Source: Natribacillus halophilus | Lineage (GTDB): Bacteria; Bacillota; Bacilli; Bacillales; Marinococcaceae | Assembly: GCF_900100185.1 (NCBI RefSeq) | Contig: NZ_FNEN01000001.1 | Coordinates: 366,858-430,857 of the forward strand | Direction: 5' to 3' | DNA: 64,000 nucleotides | Part shown: positions 1-8,820 of the stretch, piece after piece | Layout of the letters: every line of letters starts with the position of its first letter | Position numbering within the stretch: position 1 is the stretch's first letter | Program-made: the position numbers and the translations under genes | The notes under the pieces: generated by a model | What the model was told of the DNA's origin: nothing | Seen by the model: the letters and a program-made list of their open reading frames with translations, nothing else | The model's database searches: none

Positions 1-67
1 CTTCTGATCCCTCTCGGGCCGAATCCAACACCTTTTGAGGGATCACATCACGCTTCTGATCCCTCTC
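1..67. repeat. Left-edge copy of a 52-bp-period repeat
   Basis: The string cttctgatccctctc occurs at 1 and again at 53, giving a period of exactly 52 bp; the array is cut by the window edge. Between them GAGGGATC and GATCCCTC form an 8-bp stem around a 13-nt loop. On the complementary strand the unit contains CGAGAGGGA followed by AGAAGCG, which resembles the unit of the array at 24.1 kb. It lies downstream of the yqxA-like gene. Confidence 0.6.
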
Positions 68-92
68 TCACTTCTCACCTCCCACTTCCATT
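66..92. repeat. GT-rich degenerate minisatellite
   Basis: On the minus strand this reads as short units of the type GAAGTGGGAGGTGAGAAGTGAGAG. Similar tracts occur at 7111-7136 and 8791-8820. Here the tract runs into the 3' end of the yqxA-like gene and encodes its last glycine/serine-rich residues. Confidence 0.5.
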
Positions 93-347
93 ACCACCAA
101 GCGTTTGTCCGAGTTGTGAGAAAAAATTCGTACTGCCGCTTTCTTTTACATCCTCCTGTCTCTCCCTGAGATCATTTTCCACTCCCTCTTCTGCCGGGTC
201 TTCGTCTGTAACAAAGGCTATCGTTTCCCCTTCTTCCTGGTGTAATTGCCCCCATTGATGATAAGCATAATAATGACCGGAGAGTACGCCTGTTAAAAAC
301 ATGACAAGAGCTGTCAGCAAGCTAAAAAACGCGTATTTCATTCGCAT
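75..347 (-). CDS. yqxA: YqxA-like small membrane protein (DUF3679 type)
   Basis: A 90-residue protein starting MRMKYAFF, with one N-terminal membrane segment (about residues 4-24) and an acidic, charged remainder. I chose the ATG at 347 because GGAGGGGG lies just upstream on the minus strand; the longer open frame to 548 overlaps spoIIP and has no such site. It follows spoIIP by 16 bp, the same order as spoIIP-yqxA in Bacillus, so co-transcription in the mother cell is likely. The function is unknown. The C-terminal GNGSGR is encoded by a GT-rich repeat, so the natural end of the protein may have been altered by repeat expansion. The name rests on position, size and the single membrane segment. 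Confidence 0.7.
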   Translation of the reverse strand: MRMKYAFFSLLTALVMFLTGVLSGHYYAYHQWGQLHQEEGETIAFVTDEDPAEEGVENDLRERQEDVKESGSTNFFSQLGQTLGGNGSGR

Positions 348-363
348 TGTTGATCCCCCTCCA

Positions 364-1512
364 TCATTCTTCCTCTTCCATTTCTTCATGAATATATTCC
401 TGTAAAACCTCAGCCATGGCATCAGCGCTGCGGTATACTTCTTCAAACGTATTATCGACGCCGCCGAATTCAATGAGCATAGCGTTCGGAGACAAATCCT
501 GATTGTAAACGCCATTGACCCCGGCGCCTCCGCGGGTGATGACCCCACGACTTAAACCGGGCCACTGCTCTTCCAGGCGATTATGCAAGTCTTCGGCCAT
601 CGCGAGATTCTGTTCATAGTCCGGGTGGTCTTCCCCGATGACAAAGAAGGTTCGTGCATAGACGTCATCGTTGATTGTCGCCGTGGTATGTTCCCGTGCT
701 ACCGAGTCACGGTGCAGATCAAAGAAAAACGCCAGCTCATCGTTTTCTTCCATATCTTCAACAAGGATCTCGCGGGACATATCATAGGACTGACTGTAAT
801 CCCAGTCGCGTTCGTTTAACTTCGCCTGAATGTCATGTTCGGACACTTCCACGGGCAACCCATGCTCCCGGAGTTGATCGGCGAAGTATTGGCCGACTTG
901 AACGATGTTCGTCTCGGGATGATTCGGGTCCCCTCCTTCAATTTCCGGCAAAAAGGATTCGCGACTGTGGGAATGCAAAAGGTGAATGATCGGTTCCTCA
1001 TCATCGATCTCAGGGGGATCATCCTCTACGGCATCGCTCGCCTCTTCGTCCGTTTCCGGAAGTTCATCGAGATGTTCCTCGGCCGGAGGTCCCGATTCGA
1101 TGGACATATTTGTAAAATCAGTGCCCTGCCCTGCGATGACGAGGGTGTCGTCAAAGCCGGAAAAACCGGGAATTTCACGCCCTAAAAATGTGCGTGGATC
1201 CTCAAGATTCATATTCGTGGCAATCTCAAAGGCCGCAGTTGTCAAACTGGGCGGGGAGGGGTCATGCATCGCGTCTAAATAATAACGGTTTTCCGCTCCA
1301 AGTAGATGAACGAACCAATCGCTTTGCATTTGCGCCGTCCAGTCATTGAGGGCTGAAGACGCAAACCGACTATGATTCTCAGCCGTCGTTAACATGGCGA
1401 TGATAAGAAAAGTCATGACGATAAAGGCGATAAGCCCCATTACGGTTGACTGGACTTTCGCTTTCGACAGCGAGTAAACTCCGGCCTGGCTCTTTGGTCT
1501 GCGCAAGGGCAT
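364..1512 (-). CDS. spoIIP: Stage II sporulation protein P (SpoIIP)
   Basis: This is the peptidoglycan amidase/endopeptidase of the SpoIID-SpoIIM-SpoIIP complex, which drives engulfment of the forespore. It has 382 residues, close to the usual size. There is an N-terminal membrane anchor (about residues 24-44), a variable acidic linker (about 140-175) and the C-terminal amidase domain. That domain contains LLHSHSRESFLPE, DLHRDS and FGGVDN, where the histidines and acidic residues are expected zinc ligands and catalytic residues. The ATG at 1512 follows AAGGAGGG at a good distance. It sits downstream of gpr and upstream of the yqxA-like gene, the order known from Bacillus. Family experience predicts sigma-E control; I did not identify that promoter here. 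Confidence 0.95.
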   Translation of the reverse strand: MPLRRPKSQAGVYSLSKAKVQSTVMGLIAFIVMTFLIIAMLTTAENHSRFASSALNDWTAQMQSDWFVHLLGAENRYYLDAMHDPSPPSLTTAAFEIATNMNLEDPRTFLGREIPGFSGFDDTLVIAGQGTDFTNMSIESGPPAEEHLDELPETDEEASDAVEDDPPEIDDEEPIIHLLHSHSRESFLPEIEGGDPNHPETNIVQVGQYFADQLREHGLPVEVSEHDIQAKLNERDWDYSQSYDMSREILVEDMEENDELAFFFDLHRDSVAREHTTATINDDVYARTFFVIGEDHPDYEQNLAMAEDLHNRLEEQWPGLSRGVITRGGAGVNGVYNQDLSPNAMLIEFGGVDNTFEEVYRSADAMAEVLQEYIHEEMEEEE

Positions 1513-1569
1513 GTCCCTCCTTACGCTACCATTCTATGAGACATCTCTTTTACTAGAACAACCGATTTT

Positions 1570-2646
1570 TCAGCGGGTATAATGCCCGCTGGAATCTATC
1601 GTCACGGCTTTATGAAAGGTAATGTTCAAGGCCTCGGCAATCACATTCGCCATGTCTTCCATAAACGTATCGACTTCTTTAGGCGTGACCATGAGGTTAT
1701 GGCCGAGAGGCGAGAGCACCTCTTGAATGAGTTTGCGTTTATCTTCATCTTCCAATGTCCCGACGATGCCAAAATATTTTTGTCGGTCCTGTTCATCCGG
1801 CAAGTCTTCCTCGTTAAGTTTTTTTCGTTCACCGAAAGTCATTCCTGCTGGGGTTAGGGCGTTTGCCGGTTTTTTTCGGTCTTTGACTTCACGGCCGAAA
1901 TGCTTAAAAAGAAAATCGATTGTATCACTCGTAATCGATACGGCATCGACCACCGTCGGAATGCCAATCGCGATCACGGGGACGCCGAGTTCTTTTTCAT
2001 TCAGCTGTTTGCGCGCATTTTGCACACCGGAACCGGGATGAATGCCTGTATCGGAAATTTGAATCGTAGCGTTCACCCGCTCGATGGAGCGGGCAGCCAA
2101 AGCATCGATGGCAATGACGAAATCCGGATTCGTCTTTTCGACGATACCGTGGAGAATTTCGCTCGTTTCAATTCCCGTCACCCCCATTACGCCGGGGGAA
2201 ATGGCTGATATATCCCGATATCCGTCTTCGTTCTGAATACGGCCGAGTTCAAACAAATGCCGAGTCACCACCAACTGTTCCACGGCTTTGGGGCCGAGGG
2301 CATCGGGGGTGACGTCACGATTTCCCAGACCAATAACGAGGCCGCTGCTGTTTTCATCCACCCCGGAAGCTTGCAAAAACGATATCAATTCTTCGCTCAG
2401 GATACGGATAAGCCGCGCTTGCATATTCGTATCTTTTTCCCGGATACCAAGCGTTTCCAGCGTTAAATACTTCCCCGGAAGCCTCCCGCTGTACTCGGCG
2501 CCCTGCTCGTCAATATCAACATGGACAATCGTAATATCATCAACTTCCCGTTCTTGCACATCAATGCCGGTTTTGTCCTGATTCGGCAGCACATTCTCAT
2601 CTTCCACCGCGAGGTCACTGCGGGGTTGAAACCGTTGCTCGTCCAT
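1570..2646 (-). CDS. gpr: Germination protease GPR
   Basis: This is the spore protease that degrades small acid-soluble spore proteins during germination. It has 358 residues, the family length. The N-terminus ([15 protein letters not shown]) looks like the propeptide, with a predicted self-cleavage site near SDLA (about residues 10-13). Further recognisable segments are [14 protein letters not shown] (about 107-120), [11 protein letters not shown] and AIDALAARS. It is transcribed toward spoIIP, and rpsT lies divergently upstream, as in Bacillus. Forespore (sigma-G) expression is expected from the family but I did not resolve the promoter. A short inverted repeat (1571-1591) overlaps the stop codon; it lacks a T tract on this strand and is not a convincing terminator. 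Confidence 0.95.
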   Translation of the reverse strand: MDEQRFQPRSDLAVEDENVLPNQDKTGIDVQEREVDDITIVHVDIDEQGAEYSGRLPGKYLTLETLGIREKDTNMQARLIRILSEELISFLQASGVDENSSGLVIGLGNRDVTPDALGPKAVEQLVVTRHLFELGRIQNEDGYRDISAISPGVMGVTGIETSEILHGIVEKTNPDFVIAIDALAARSIERVNATIQISDTGIHPGSGVQNARKQLNEKELGVPVIAIGIPTVVDAVSITSDTIDFLFKHFGREVKDRKKPANALTPAGMTFGERKKLNEEDLPDEQDRQKYFGIVGTLEDEDKRKLIQEVLSPLGHNLMVTPKEVDTFMEDMANVIAEALNITFHKAVTIDSSGHYTR

Positions 2647-2795
2647 TTATCTCATCTTCCCTTCAGGGTGTTTTTATATATTTTTTTCTATCGAATATAA
2701 AATATACAAAAACGTCACCTTGCAAGGGATCCGTGTATTTGATACAATCCACTTTGTCAATATCATTGCAATCGAACTTTCGGGAGGTGAAAGAT

Positions 2796-3071
2796 TTGCC
2801 TAATATTAAACAAGCAAAAAAACGTGCGCGTAAGAGTGAAGAGCAACGCGTCAAAAATCAGGCGTTCAAATCGTCCATGCGCACAGCGATTAAAGAATTC
2901 GACAAAAAGGTTGAAGCTGACGATATCGAAGGCGCAAAAAACGTTTTTGTTCTGGCTGAACAAAAGTTGGACAAAGCGGCACAAAAGGGACTCATTCACA
3001 AAAATACCGCTGCCCGTAAAAAGTCGCAATTGGAACGGAAATTGAATCAAGCGCAGGCAACGGCAAGCTAA
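2796..3071 (+). CDS. rpsT: 30S ribosomal protein S20
   Basis: A primary 16S rRNA-binding protein of the small subunit, 91 residues, starting with the family signature LPNIKQAKKRARKSEEQR and rich in lysine, alanine and arginine. I place the start at the TTG at 2796 because GGGAGGTG lies 7-8 nt upstream (2782-2789) and the S20 fold begins there; the ATG at 2733 has no such site. A strong intrinsic terminator follows within 15 nt of the stop, so it appears monocistronic. A TTG start on S20 fits known low-efficiency S20 initiation, although that is knowledge from other bacteria. Confidence 0.97.
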   Translation: MPNIKQAKKRARKSEEQRVKNQAFKSSMRTAIKEFDKKVEADDIEGAKNVFVLAEQKLDKAAQKGLIHKNTAARKKSQLERKLNQAQATAS

Positions 3072-3084
3072 ACCAGTTGCACAG

Positions 3085-3112
3085 AACGACTCCCGCCGAG
3101 TCGTTTTTTTTA
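3085..3112 (+). terminator. Intrinsic terminator of rpsT
   Basis: The stem ACGACTC (3086-3092) pairs with GAGTCGT (3098-3104) around a 5-nt loop, followed by an unbroken T tract. It lies 15 nt after the rpsT stop. Confidence 0.9.
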
Positions 3113-3200
3113 GCAGGTAAGAAAGTATAAACCACTTTCTTATCATGCATAAGTGCAACTAAGGCTTTCGCCAGGCTTGGCGATAAGCCAAGTTTTCTTT
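3113..3200 (-). repeat. Dispersed hairpin repeat, copy 1 (long form)
   Basis: Two hairpins side by side. The first is GGTAAGAAAGT / ACTTTCTTATC (3116-3145). The second, read on the minus strand, is GGCTT(A)TCGCCA-AGCC-TGGCGAAAGCC. The segment from AAAGAAAACTTGGC to GATAAGAAAGT is identical, on the other strand, to copy 3 at 24385-24451. No coding capacity was seen. It begins directly after the T tract of the rpsT terminator and ends 15 nt before the holA stop. Confidence 0.8.
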
Positions 3201-3214
3201 ATTTGAAGCGCCCC

Positions 3215-4249
3215 TCACCCCGCCAGCACGCGCGGAAGGCGAGCGATTAAGAGTGCTACGCCGCTCTTTTTTTCCATCGTTCCTTGCTTCATTTTGTAAT
3301 CCGTTTCCGCGATGAATGAAAGGGCACGTGCAATCGCTTCCTCCTGCACGGATTGGGCTTTCGCGCGCAAACGTTTGGCTACGAATGGAGGGACTCCTAA
3401 TTGCGAAGCCATTTTTTGTTGGTTGTAACCCCGTTTGCTCATCTCCCTGGCCATACCCATCATACGAAACTGGCGGCCGATCAGGACGATGATTTTGATC
3501 GGTTCTTCGCCGGTTCGCAAGAGATCGTCGAATAATTGCAGGGCTTTCCCGGTCTGATTCTCACTCACCGCATCGATAAGCTGAAAGATATTGTCTTCCA
3601 AACTTCTCGGTACGAGCACTTCTACGTCAGAGGCTGTAATTTCACCGCTAAAATTGACATATTGCGCACATTTTTGTATTTCTTTCTCCAATATTAATAA
3701 GTCGCCGGGGGATTTTGCCAGCAAAGTTTCGAGCGCTTCAGCGCTTAGTGTCACGTTTTGCCCGCGGGCTTGTTCCGTTACCCAGCGCTGTAATTTTTCC
3801 CCTGTTAACGGGGCTGCTTCCACCGTTTCCCCCGCGGCTTTTAATTTTTTGACGACTTTTTTGCGCTCGTCCACCTTTTCGGCCTCGACCGTGAAAATCA
3901 CAATATCATCCGGCGAAGGCTCCGCCAGAAAAGCCTCCAGTTTTTTCAAGTCATGCGCCGGCATATCCTTATCCCGGGCACCTGTCAGAAAACGGGCGTG
4001 CGAAAGGACGATGACGCGGCCGGAACCGAAAAACGTCACTGTCTCAGCTTCTTCAAGCCCTTCCTGGACAGGCACTTCCCTCATATCGAAGCGCGCGAAG
4101 TTCACCGTTCTGTCCTCTTCTGCCAGGGCATGCTTTTTGATCTCATGAATCAAATCGTCAACGATGTACCTTTCCGTACCGTAAAAAAAATAAACAGATG
4201 AAAAATGACCGGATTGAATATTTTTTTTCGTTTGCAAATACGCGCTCAT
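3215..4249 (-). CDS. holA: DNA polymerase III subunit delta
   Basis: This is the clamp-loader subunit that opens the beta sliding clamp. It has 344 residues from the ATG at 4249. The family N-terminus is visible (MSAYLQTKKNIQSGHFSSVYFFYGTE, about residues 1-26), and the C-terminal helical domain contains ARALSFIAETDYKMKQG. A GTG at 4258 is an alternative start, but AAGAGG is only 1 nt from it and 10 nt from the ATG. The gene occupies its Bacillus position between yqzM/comEC and rpsT. Copies 1 and 2 of a dispersed hairpin repeat flank it in opposite orientations, which is unusual for an essential gene. Confidence 0.93.
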   Translation of the reverse strand: MSAYLQTKKNIQSGHFSSVYFFYGTERYIVDDLIHEIKKHALAEEDRTVNFARFDMREVPVQEGLEEAETVTFFGSGRVIVLSHARFLTGARDKDMPAHDLKKLEAFLAEPSPDDIVIFTVEAEKVDERKKVVKKLKAAGETVEAAPLTGEKLQRWVTEQARGQNVTLSAEALETLLAKSPGDLLILEKEIQKCAQYVNFSGEITASDVEVLVPRSLEDNIFQLIDAVSENQTGKALQLFDDLLRTGEEPIKIIVLIGRQFRMMGMAREMSKRGYNQQKMASQLGVPPFVAKRLRAKAQSVQEEAIARALSFIAETDYKMKQGTMEKKSGVALLIARLPRVLAG

Positions 4250-4301
4250 GACACACACGCCTCTTTTCGTATGTATATTTCATATCCCTTCTCCTTATCC
4301 T

Positions 4302-4356
4302 AAAGAAAACTTGGCTTTTCGCCAAGCATGGCGAAAGCCTTAGTTGCACTTATGCA
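4302..4356 (+). repeat. Dispersed hairpin repeat, copy 2 (short form)
   Basis: AAAGAAAACTTGGCTTTTCG starts a 55-bp match to copies 1 and 3, with one T/A change in the first stem arm and one in the loop. It stops at TTATGCA and lacks the second hairpin (GATAAGAAAGT). It is inverted relative to copy 1 on the other side of holA. Confidence 0.8.
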
Positions 4357-4372
4357 CCTAAATATCCAGCAC

Positions 4373-4406
4373 AAAAGGCAGCGCATGCGCGTGCGCCGCC
4401 TTTATT
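4373..4406. terminator. GC-rich hairpin, possible bidirectional terminator
   Basis: AAAGGC-A-GCGCA (4374-4385) pairs with TGCGC-C-GCCTTT (4392-4403), with one mismatch. An A run precedes it and TTTATTTTAT follows, so it could stop leftward transcripts from comEC or rightward ones. The rest of the gap to yqzM (4407-4590) holds no gene; TATACT at 4574-4579 could be the yqzM -10 element, without a good -35. Confidence 0.45.
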
Positions 4407-4604
4407 TTATAATAAACGTTGGTACGAAGGCCTAGGAATCCGCGCACCAACGATATTAGTGCCTGTAATCGTTATTTTATCCTATGCCGCTGGCATTTAT
4501 GGGTGACAACTCTTAACAATCAACAGAGGGAATAAATCGCGAAGAAAATGTAGATTTTTTTTCGTGCATGTCTTATACTGGACGAAGGACAAGGAGGGTC
4601 ACCG

Positions 4605-4739
4605 TTGAGTAATGAATTCGAAAAGGATGTGCAGAGCAAGCGTAACGATTTTCTTGATGGAGCGGTCGGATTTGTCGCTTCCTTTGGGTTTTTTGCAACC
4701 ATACTCATTCTGGCGGTCGTTATCGAAGCGATCGCGTAA
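4605..4739 (+). CDS. yqzM: YqzM family small membrane protein
   Basis: A 44-residue protein beginning (TTG) SNEFEKDVQSKRNDFLDGAV and ending in one hydrophobic segment (about residues 20-43). The TTG start is supported by AAGGAGG at 4591-4597, 7 nt upstream. YqzM occupies the same place and opposite orientation between holA and comEC in Bacillus, and the N-terminal NEF/QSKRND pattern is characteristic. Its function is not known. It is followed by a strong terminator. It is small enough to be missed by gene callers. Confidence 0.85.
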   Translation: MSNEFEKDVQSKRNDFLDGAVGFVASFGFFATILILAVVIEAIA

Positions 4740-4741
4740 AG

Positions 4742-4772
4742 AAAACCAAGGCGTTTATGCCTTGGTTTTTTT
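4742..4772. terminator. Bidirectional terminator between yqzM and comEC
   Basis: AAAACCAAGGC (4742-4752) pairs with GCCTTGGTTTT (4759-4769), with a T tract on the plus side and an A tract on the left that serves the minus strand. It sits between the convergent ends of yqzM and comEC. Confidence 0.85.
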
Positions 4773-7102
4773 TATTCGGACACTTTTCTTTCCACCTTCC
4801 AACCCGTGTCTTGGTACACGAACCGTATCGCTCCCTGAAGATCCGTTCGATAAATGTGCACGTCCGCTTCCTCGAGATTACTGATAACGTCAGGATGCGG
4901 GTGGTTATAGCGGTTGTCCTTCCCTGCCGAGATCACCGCCGCCGTTGGCTCTAGATGTTCTACAAACGCTTGTGTCGTCGACGTTTGACTGCCGTGATGC
5001 CCCGCTTTTAAAACATCCGCCCTCAAGTGCGGATACTCCCTGACCAACCGTTGTTCTCCCTCCGCTTCCAGGTCTCCGGTGAATAACCAGCGCGTGTCAT
5101 ACATATTTGCGTCAATGACAATCGAATCGTCATTATCCGTCTGTCCGTCCCCATGACGAGTCGGATGTAAAATCTGAAAAGTATACGCGCCTACAGACCA
5201 GTGCATACCTTCATGAACGAACGCCAGCTCCGCCCCTTGCTCCCGCGCGTGCAAAAGAAAAGCCTCTACGGCTGGGCCGTCGACTTCTACACGTGGATAT
5301 AAAAGCGTGCCCACATCCATCTGTTCGGTCACGGCAAAAAGACCGCCGTAATGATCATAGTCTCCGTGCGTGACGATCACTTTATCCACATGCCGGATGC
5401 CGAGCGACTGCAAATAAGGCACGACCGTCTGCCTCCCCGGGTCGGGTTGTTGCTCCCGTTCCTGCCAGTCCTCGCGCGGAAACATGACCGTACCTCCGCC
5501 ATCGATCAGATAAACAGCTTGTCTATAAGGCAATTCGATTAAGATACTGTCTCCCTGTCCGACATCGATAAAAGTCACCCGCAATTGTCCGTCCACATAC
5601 GGTTGCACGTATTGAAAAATCGCCGTAGCCACAAACAGACTAATGGCAAAGATGACAGTTTTTCGTCTCTTTTCAAATAAAATCAACGCTACGATTATGA
5701 TCACAAACATCGCGATCACCCAAACACCGGACGGTCGGCCAAACACAGCGATCATTCCGCCATTTTGATGCAGAAATGTAAAAAATCCGTGCAGAAAAGC
5801 GACGATATTTTCCAATAGAAAAAACCAAAAGGAAGCCAAAAAGGTAGTCAGCATCGAAAGGAAAAATAAAATCCAGACCATCGGTAAAATGATGAGGGAA
5901 ACGATGGGAACGTAGATGATATTAAGAGGTAAACTGACGAGGGAATATGTATGGAAATGATAGACAATCAGCGGAAATGAAATCACCTGGGCGAGCATAG
6001 ATACGAGCATAAACTGATGAATACGACGCTTTGCCTGTCGGAAAATAGCCGCGGAAGCGATGAGCGCAAATGAAATCGTAAAAGAAAGCTGAAAGCCGAC
6101 GTGAAAAAGTAGATAAGGATCATGCATGAGCAAAACGAGAAAAGCAAGGCTGATGCCATCGATCGGCTGCAGTTGAATACGAAAACGAAAACACAATAAC
6201 ACAAAACACGTCATAAGCACCGCTCTTAAAACGGAAGGAGCTGCCCCTGCCAACAGGGCGTATACCGGTAACAGCAAAAGCAGAAGCTCGCAAACCCGCT
6301 CACGACTAATGCCTGAACGCACGAACAGCAAAAAGAGAAAGCCACTCACAATCCCCACGTGCAAGCCTGAAATCGCGAGCAAATGAATAATCCCCAAATC
6401 CTGGTACGCTTCCAGCGTATCGGCTTCCATATGGGAGCGTTCCCCGAAAAGCAAGGCGGCTGCCAATCCCTGAAGCTCGGGAGGAAAAACGTCTTCGATA
6501 TACCGAATCCCGGTATGCCGCCATTGTTTGAGGCTCGTCAGCCACGTGCCGTCCGCTTCCCGACAGCTCATTTCGTCTTCTCCGTGCACATGCTGAAGCG
6601 TCCAGTGAACCCCTTGTTCATATAAATAGTTTTGATAATCAAAAGCGTTAAAATTCCGAGCCGAGCTTGGCGTGCTGATCTCTCCCGCGATCGTGCATTC
6701 GTGTCCGGGGTTTAATTGCTGAAACGCGGCAAGTGCGTCCTCTTCAGTAACACGCGCGGAGACTTGCACACGCTCGTTATGCTCTGGCAATTGCAGGAAA
6801 AAGGAAATACGATCCCCGTCCAGCTCGGGCACATTGTCTACCCGCCCCTGAATCGTATGTACATGTTCCGAAAGCACCGTATCATTTTGTTCGTCGTAAA
6901 CGTATGCCCATATAAATGTGCACACGCCGACAAACACGAGGGTGAGCAGCGTAAAAAACGATCGATTTTTAAAACTTAGATAACCGAAAACTATAAACGC
7001 GCTGCTGATGATCAAGCCTTGATGAGGAGAAAGGGCAGCGGCGACACCAAAGCATGCCGCCACCGCCCAAAGAAAAGATTGACCGCGCAAGGGATCGATC
7101 AC
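4772..7102 (-). CDS. comEC: Competence protein ComEC, DNA uptake channel
   Basis: This membrane channel carries single-stranded DNA into the cell during transformation. It has 776 residues. The order is N-terminal membrane segments and an OB-like soluble region (about 60-190), the Competence domain with many membrane helices and the GLLHLLAISGLHVGIV-type motif (about 230-250), then a C-terminal metallo-beta-lactamase-like domain with THGDYDHYGG (about 575-585) and KAGHHGSQTS (about 690-700). The metal-binding motifs look intact. The GTG at 7102 has only a weak ribosome site, so the start is uncertain. In Bacillus comEC directly follows comEA and comEB; here comEB is absent and a metY-like gene plus repeats separate comEC from comEA, so comEC may need its own promoter. 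Confidence 0.93.
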   Translation of the reverse strand: MIDPLRGQSFLWAVAACFGVAAALSPHQGLIISSAFIVFGYLSFKNRSFFTLLTLVFVGVCTFIWAYVYDEQNDTVLSEHVHTIQGRVDNVPELDGDRISFFLQLPEHNERVQVSARVTEEDALAAFQQLNPGHECTIAGEISTPSSARNFNAFDYQNYLYEQGVHWTLQHVHGEDEMSCREADGTWLTSLKQWRHTGIRYIEDVFPPELQGLAAALLFGERSHMEADTLEAYQDLGIIHLLAISGLHVGIVSGFLFLLFVRSGISRERVCELLLLLLPVYALLAGAAPSVLRAVLMTCFVLLCFRFRIQLQPIDGISLAFLVLLMHDPYLLFHVGFQLSFTISFALIASAAIFRQAKRRIHQFMLVSMLAQVISFPLIVYHFHTYSLVSLPLNIIYVPIVSLIILPMVWILFFLSMLTTFLASFWFFLLENIVAFLHGFFTFLHQNGGMIAVFGRPSGVWVIAMFVIIIVALILFEKRRKTVIFAISLFVATAIFQYVQPYVDGQLRVTFIDVGQGDSILIELPYRQAVYLIDGGGTVMFPREDWQEREQQPDPGRQTVVPYLQSLGIRHVDKVIVTHGDYDHYGGLFAVTEQMDVGTLLYPRVEVDGPAVEAFLLHAREQGAELAFVHEGMHWSVGAYTFQILHPTRHGDGQTDNDDSIVIDANMYDTRWLFTGDLEAEGEQRLVREYPHLRADVLKAGHHGSQTSTTQAFVEHLEPTAAVISAGKDNRYNHPHPDVISNLEEADVHIYRTDLQGAIRFVYQDTGWKVERKVSE

Positions 7103-7110
7103 CCTTTCTG

Positions 7111-7136
7111 GAGGTGAGAGGTGGGAGGTGGGAAAA
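7111..7136. repeat. GT-rich degenerate minisatellite
   Basis: GAGGTGAGAGGTGGGAGGTG begins a run of 7-8-nt units immediately before the comEC start. Related tracts lie at 66-92 and 8791-8820. It overlaps where the comEC ribosome-binding site should be. Confidence 0.5.
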
Positions 7137-7163
7137 AGATAGTGAAAAACGGTTAATAGTGCT

Positions 7164-7405
7164 CTAACGTGTTATAGGGGCAGTCGTTGGGTCGTTATTA
7201 TGGGCTTTTGACGAACTAACGCGTTATGGCGAATGGCGTTGGGTCGTCAGCATGGGCTTTTGACGACCTAACACGTTATGGCGAATGGTGTTGGGTCGTC
7301 AGCATGGGCTTTTGACGACCTAACGCGTTATAGCGAATGGCGTTGGGTCGTCAGCATGGGCTTTTGACGGCCTAACGCGTTATGGCGAATGGCGTTGGGT
7401 CGTCA
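7164..7405. repeat. Tandem repeat, 52-bp unit, about 4.6 copies
   Basis: Units begin with CTAAC at 7164, 7216, 7268, 7320 and 7372, exactly 52 bp apart; the last is partial. Each of the inner units contains the hairpin GGTCGTCA-N11-TGACGACC and the palindrome TAACGCGTTA. The first unit is the most diverged. The array lies between the metY stop and the comEC start and has no open frame of its own. Confidence 0.92.
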
Positions 7406-7436
7406 AAGTCGTGTGTAGAGAGCTCTTTGACCTCCT

Positions 7437-8708
7437 CTATTCCAACGCTTGTTCAATATCCGCGATGATGTCATCGACGTGTTCAATGCCTACGGATAAG
7501 CGGACAAGTTCGGGGGAAACGCCTGCTCTTCTTTGTTCTTCCTCGGTGAGTTGTTGATGGGTGGTGCTCCCCGGATGAATGACGAGGGATTTGGCATCCC
7601 CGACATTGGCGACGTGGGAATGAAGGTTCACCTTTTCAATAAAAGATTTTCCGGCTTCATATCCTCCCTTGACACCGAAGGTTAAAATCGCCCCTTGTCC
7701 TTTCGGAAAATATGTTTGCCCAAGCTCATAACTGGGATGAGAAGGCAATCCGGCATAATTCACCCATTCCACGCTTGGGTGATTTTCGAGATATTCCGCG
7801 ACTTTCTGGGCGTTCTCGCTATGTCTTTCCATCCGTAAATGCAGGGTTTCCAGGCCTTGCAGCAGATGAAAGGCATTCGTCGGCGAGAGCGCAGGGCCAA
7901 TGTCGCGCATCAAGCGGATGCGTGCCCGCATAATAAAAGCCAATTCACCGACGGCTTCGGTAAGGACCAGTCCGTGATAGCTCGGGTCCGGTTCTGTTAA
8001 CATTGGAAAGTCGCCGGCTGACCAATCGAATTGACCGCTGTCCACGATGACTCCACCCATGGTTGTCCCGTGTCCGCCGATAAATTTCGTCGCGGAATGA
8101 ACGACAATATCGGCACCATGATCGATGGGGCGATTGAGAATCGGGGTCGCGAGCGTCGCATCGACCATCAGGGGAATACGCGCTTCATGAGCGACATCGG
8201 CAACGGCCCTTGTATCAAGCACATTCCCCTCGGGATTGCCGATCACTTCGGCAAAAACGAGCTTTGTCTTGTCGGTGATCGCCGCTCTAAACGCTTCCGG
8301 ATCATCGGATTCTACAAAGTGGACGTGGATGCCGATATCAGGCAAAGTGTGGGCAAACAAATTATTCGTGCCGCCGTAAAGCGAACTGGAGGAGACGATT
8401 TCATCCCCGGTACGGCAGATATTCAGGATCGCAAGATAGAGGGCGGCACTCCCGCTCGCAGTGGCCAGCGCGCCCACCCCGCCTTCCATGGCCGCGAGGC
8501 GTTTTTCGAGCACATCGTTGGTCGGGTTCATGATGCGGTTATAAATATTTCCCGGTTCGGCTAACGAAAATAAATTCGCCGCGTGATCCGGGTCATCAAA
8601 TCCATACGACGTCGTCTGATAAATCGGCACAGCCCGTGCTTTCGTTGTCGGGTCAACTTCCTGTCCGGCATGAATGGCACTCGTTTCCAATTTCCACTGC
8701 TCGCTCAT
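7437..8708 (-). CDS. metY: O-acetylhomoserine sulfhydrylase (MetY-like)
   Basis: A PLP enzyme of the Cys/Met metabolism family, predicted to make homocysteine from O-acetylhomoserine and sulfide. It has 423 residues, which is the MetY length and longer than the roughly 390 of cystathionine lyases. Visible motifs are ETSAIHAGQ at the N-terminus, [45 protein letters not shown] (PLP lysine) and [14 protein letters not shown]. The ATG at 8708 has a modest AAGGATG site. The gene sits where comEB lies in Bacillus, between comEA and comEC, with repeat-rich sequence on both sides, which suggests insertion. I saw no SAM riboswitch in the 278-bp upstream gap. Confidence 0.88.
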   Translation of the reverse strand: MSEQWKLETSAIHAGQEVDPTTKARAVPIYQTTSYGFDDPDHAANLFSLAEPGNIYNRIMNPTNDVLEKRLAAMEGGVGALATASGSAALYLAILNICRTGDEIVSSSSLYGGTNNLFAHTLPDIGIHVHFVESDDPEAFRAAITDKTKLVFAEVIGNPEGNVLDTRAVADVAHEARIPLMVDATLATPILNRPIDHGADIVVHSATKFIGGHGTTMGGVIVDSGQFDWSAGDFPMLTEPDPSYHGLVLTEAVGELAFIMRARIRLMRDIGPALSPTNAFHLLQGLETLHLRMERHSENAQKVAEYLENHPSVEWVNYAGLPSHPSYELGQTYFPKGQGAILTFGVKGGYEAGKSFIEKVNLHSHVANVGDAKSLVIHPGSTTHQQLTEEEQRRAGVSPELVRLSVGIEHVDDIIADIEQALE

Positions 8709-8790
8709 TCGCTCACATCCTTAAATATTCAGATTGAAATACTTTGGTTTTATTTATCGTACGAAACGTTGCAAAAAAAGTCAATGTACT

Positions 8791-8820
8791 AGATGTGAGA
8801 GATGGGATGTGGGATGTGAG
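8791..8820. repeat. GT-rich degenerate minisatellite upstream of metY
   Basis: AGATGTGAGAGATGGGATGT begins the tract and GGGATGTGAG ends it; a partly complementary CCATCCCACCTCGATTCACA follows near 8845. The whole gap 8709-8986 has no gene. I see no clear riboswitch, and no confident terminator for metY's upstream neighbour. Confidence 0.45.

Noticed and set aside
1571-1591. CAGCGGG-N7-CCCGCTG hairpin as gpr terminator
   Set aside because: No T tract follows on the minus strand; the downstream bases are AAAAATCGG.
7164-7405. CRISPR-like look of the 52-bp repeats
   Set aside because: The units are directly adjacent with no unique spacers, and no cas gene is in the window.
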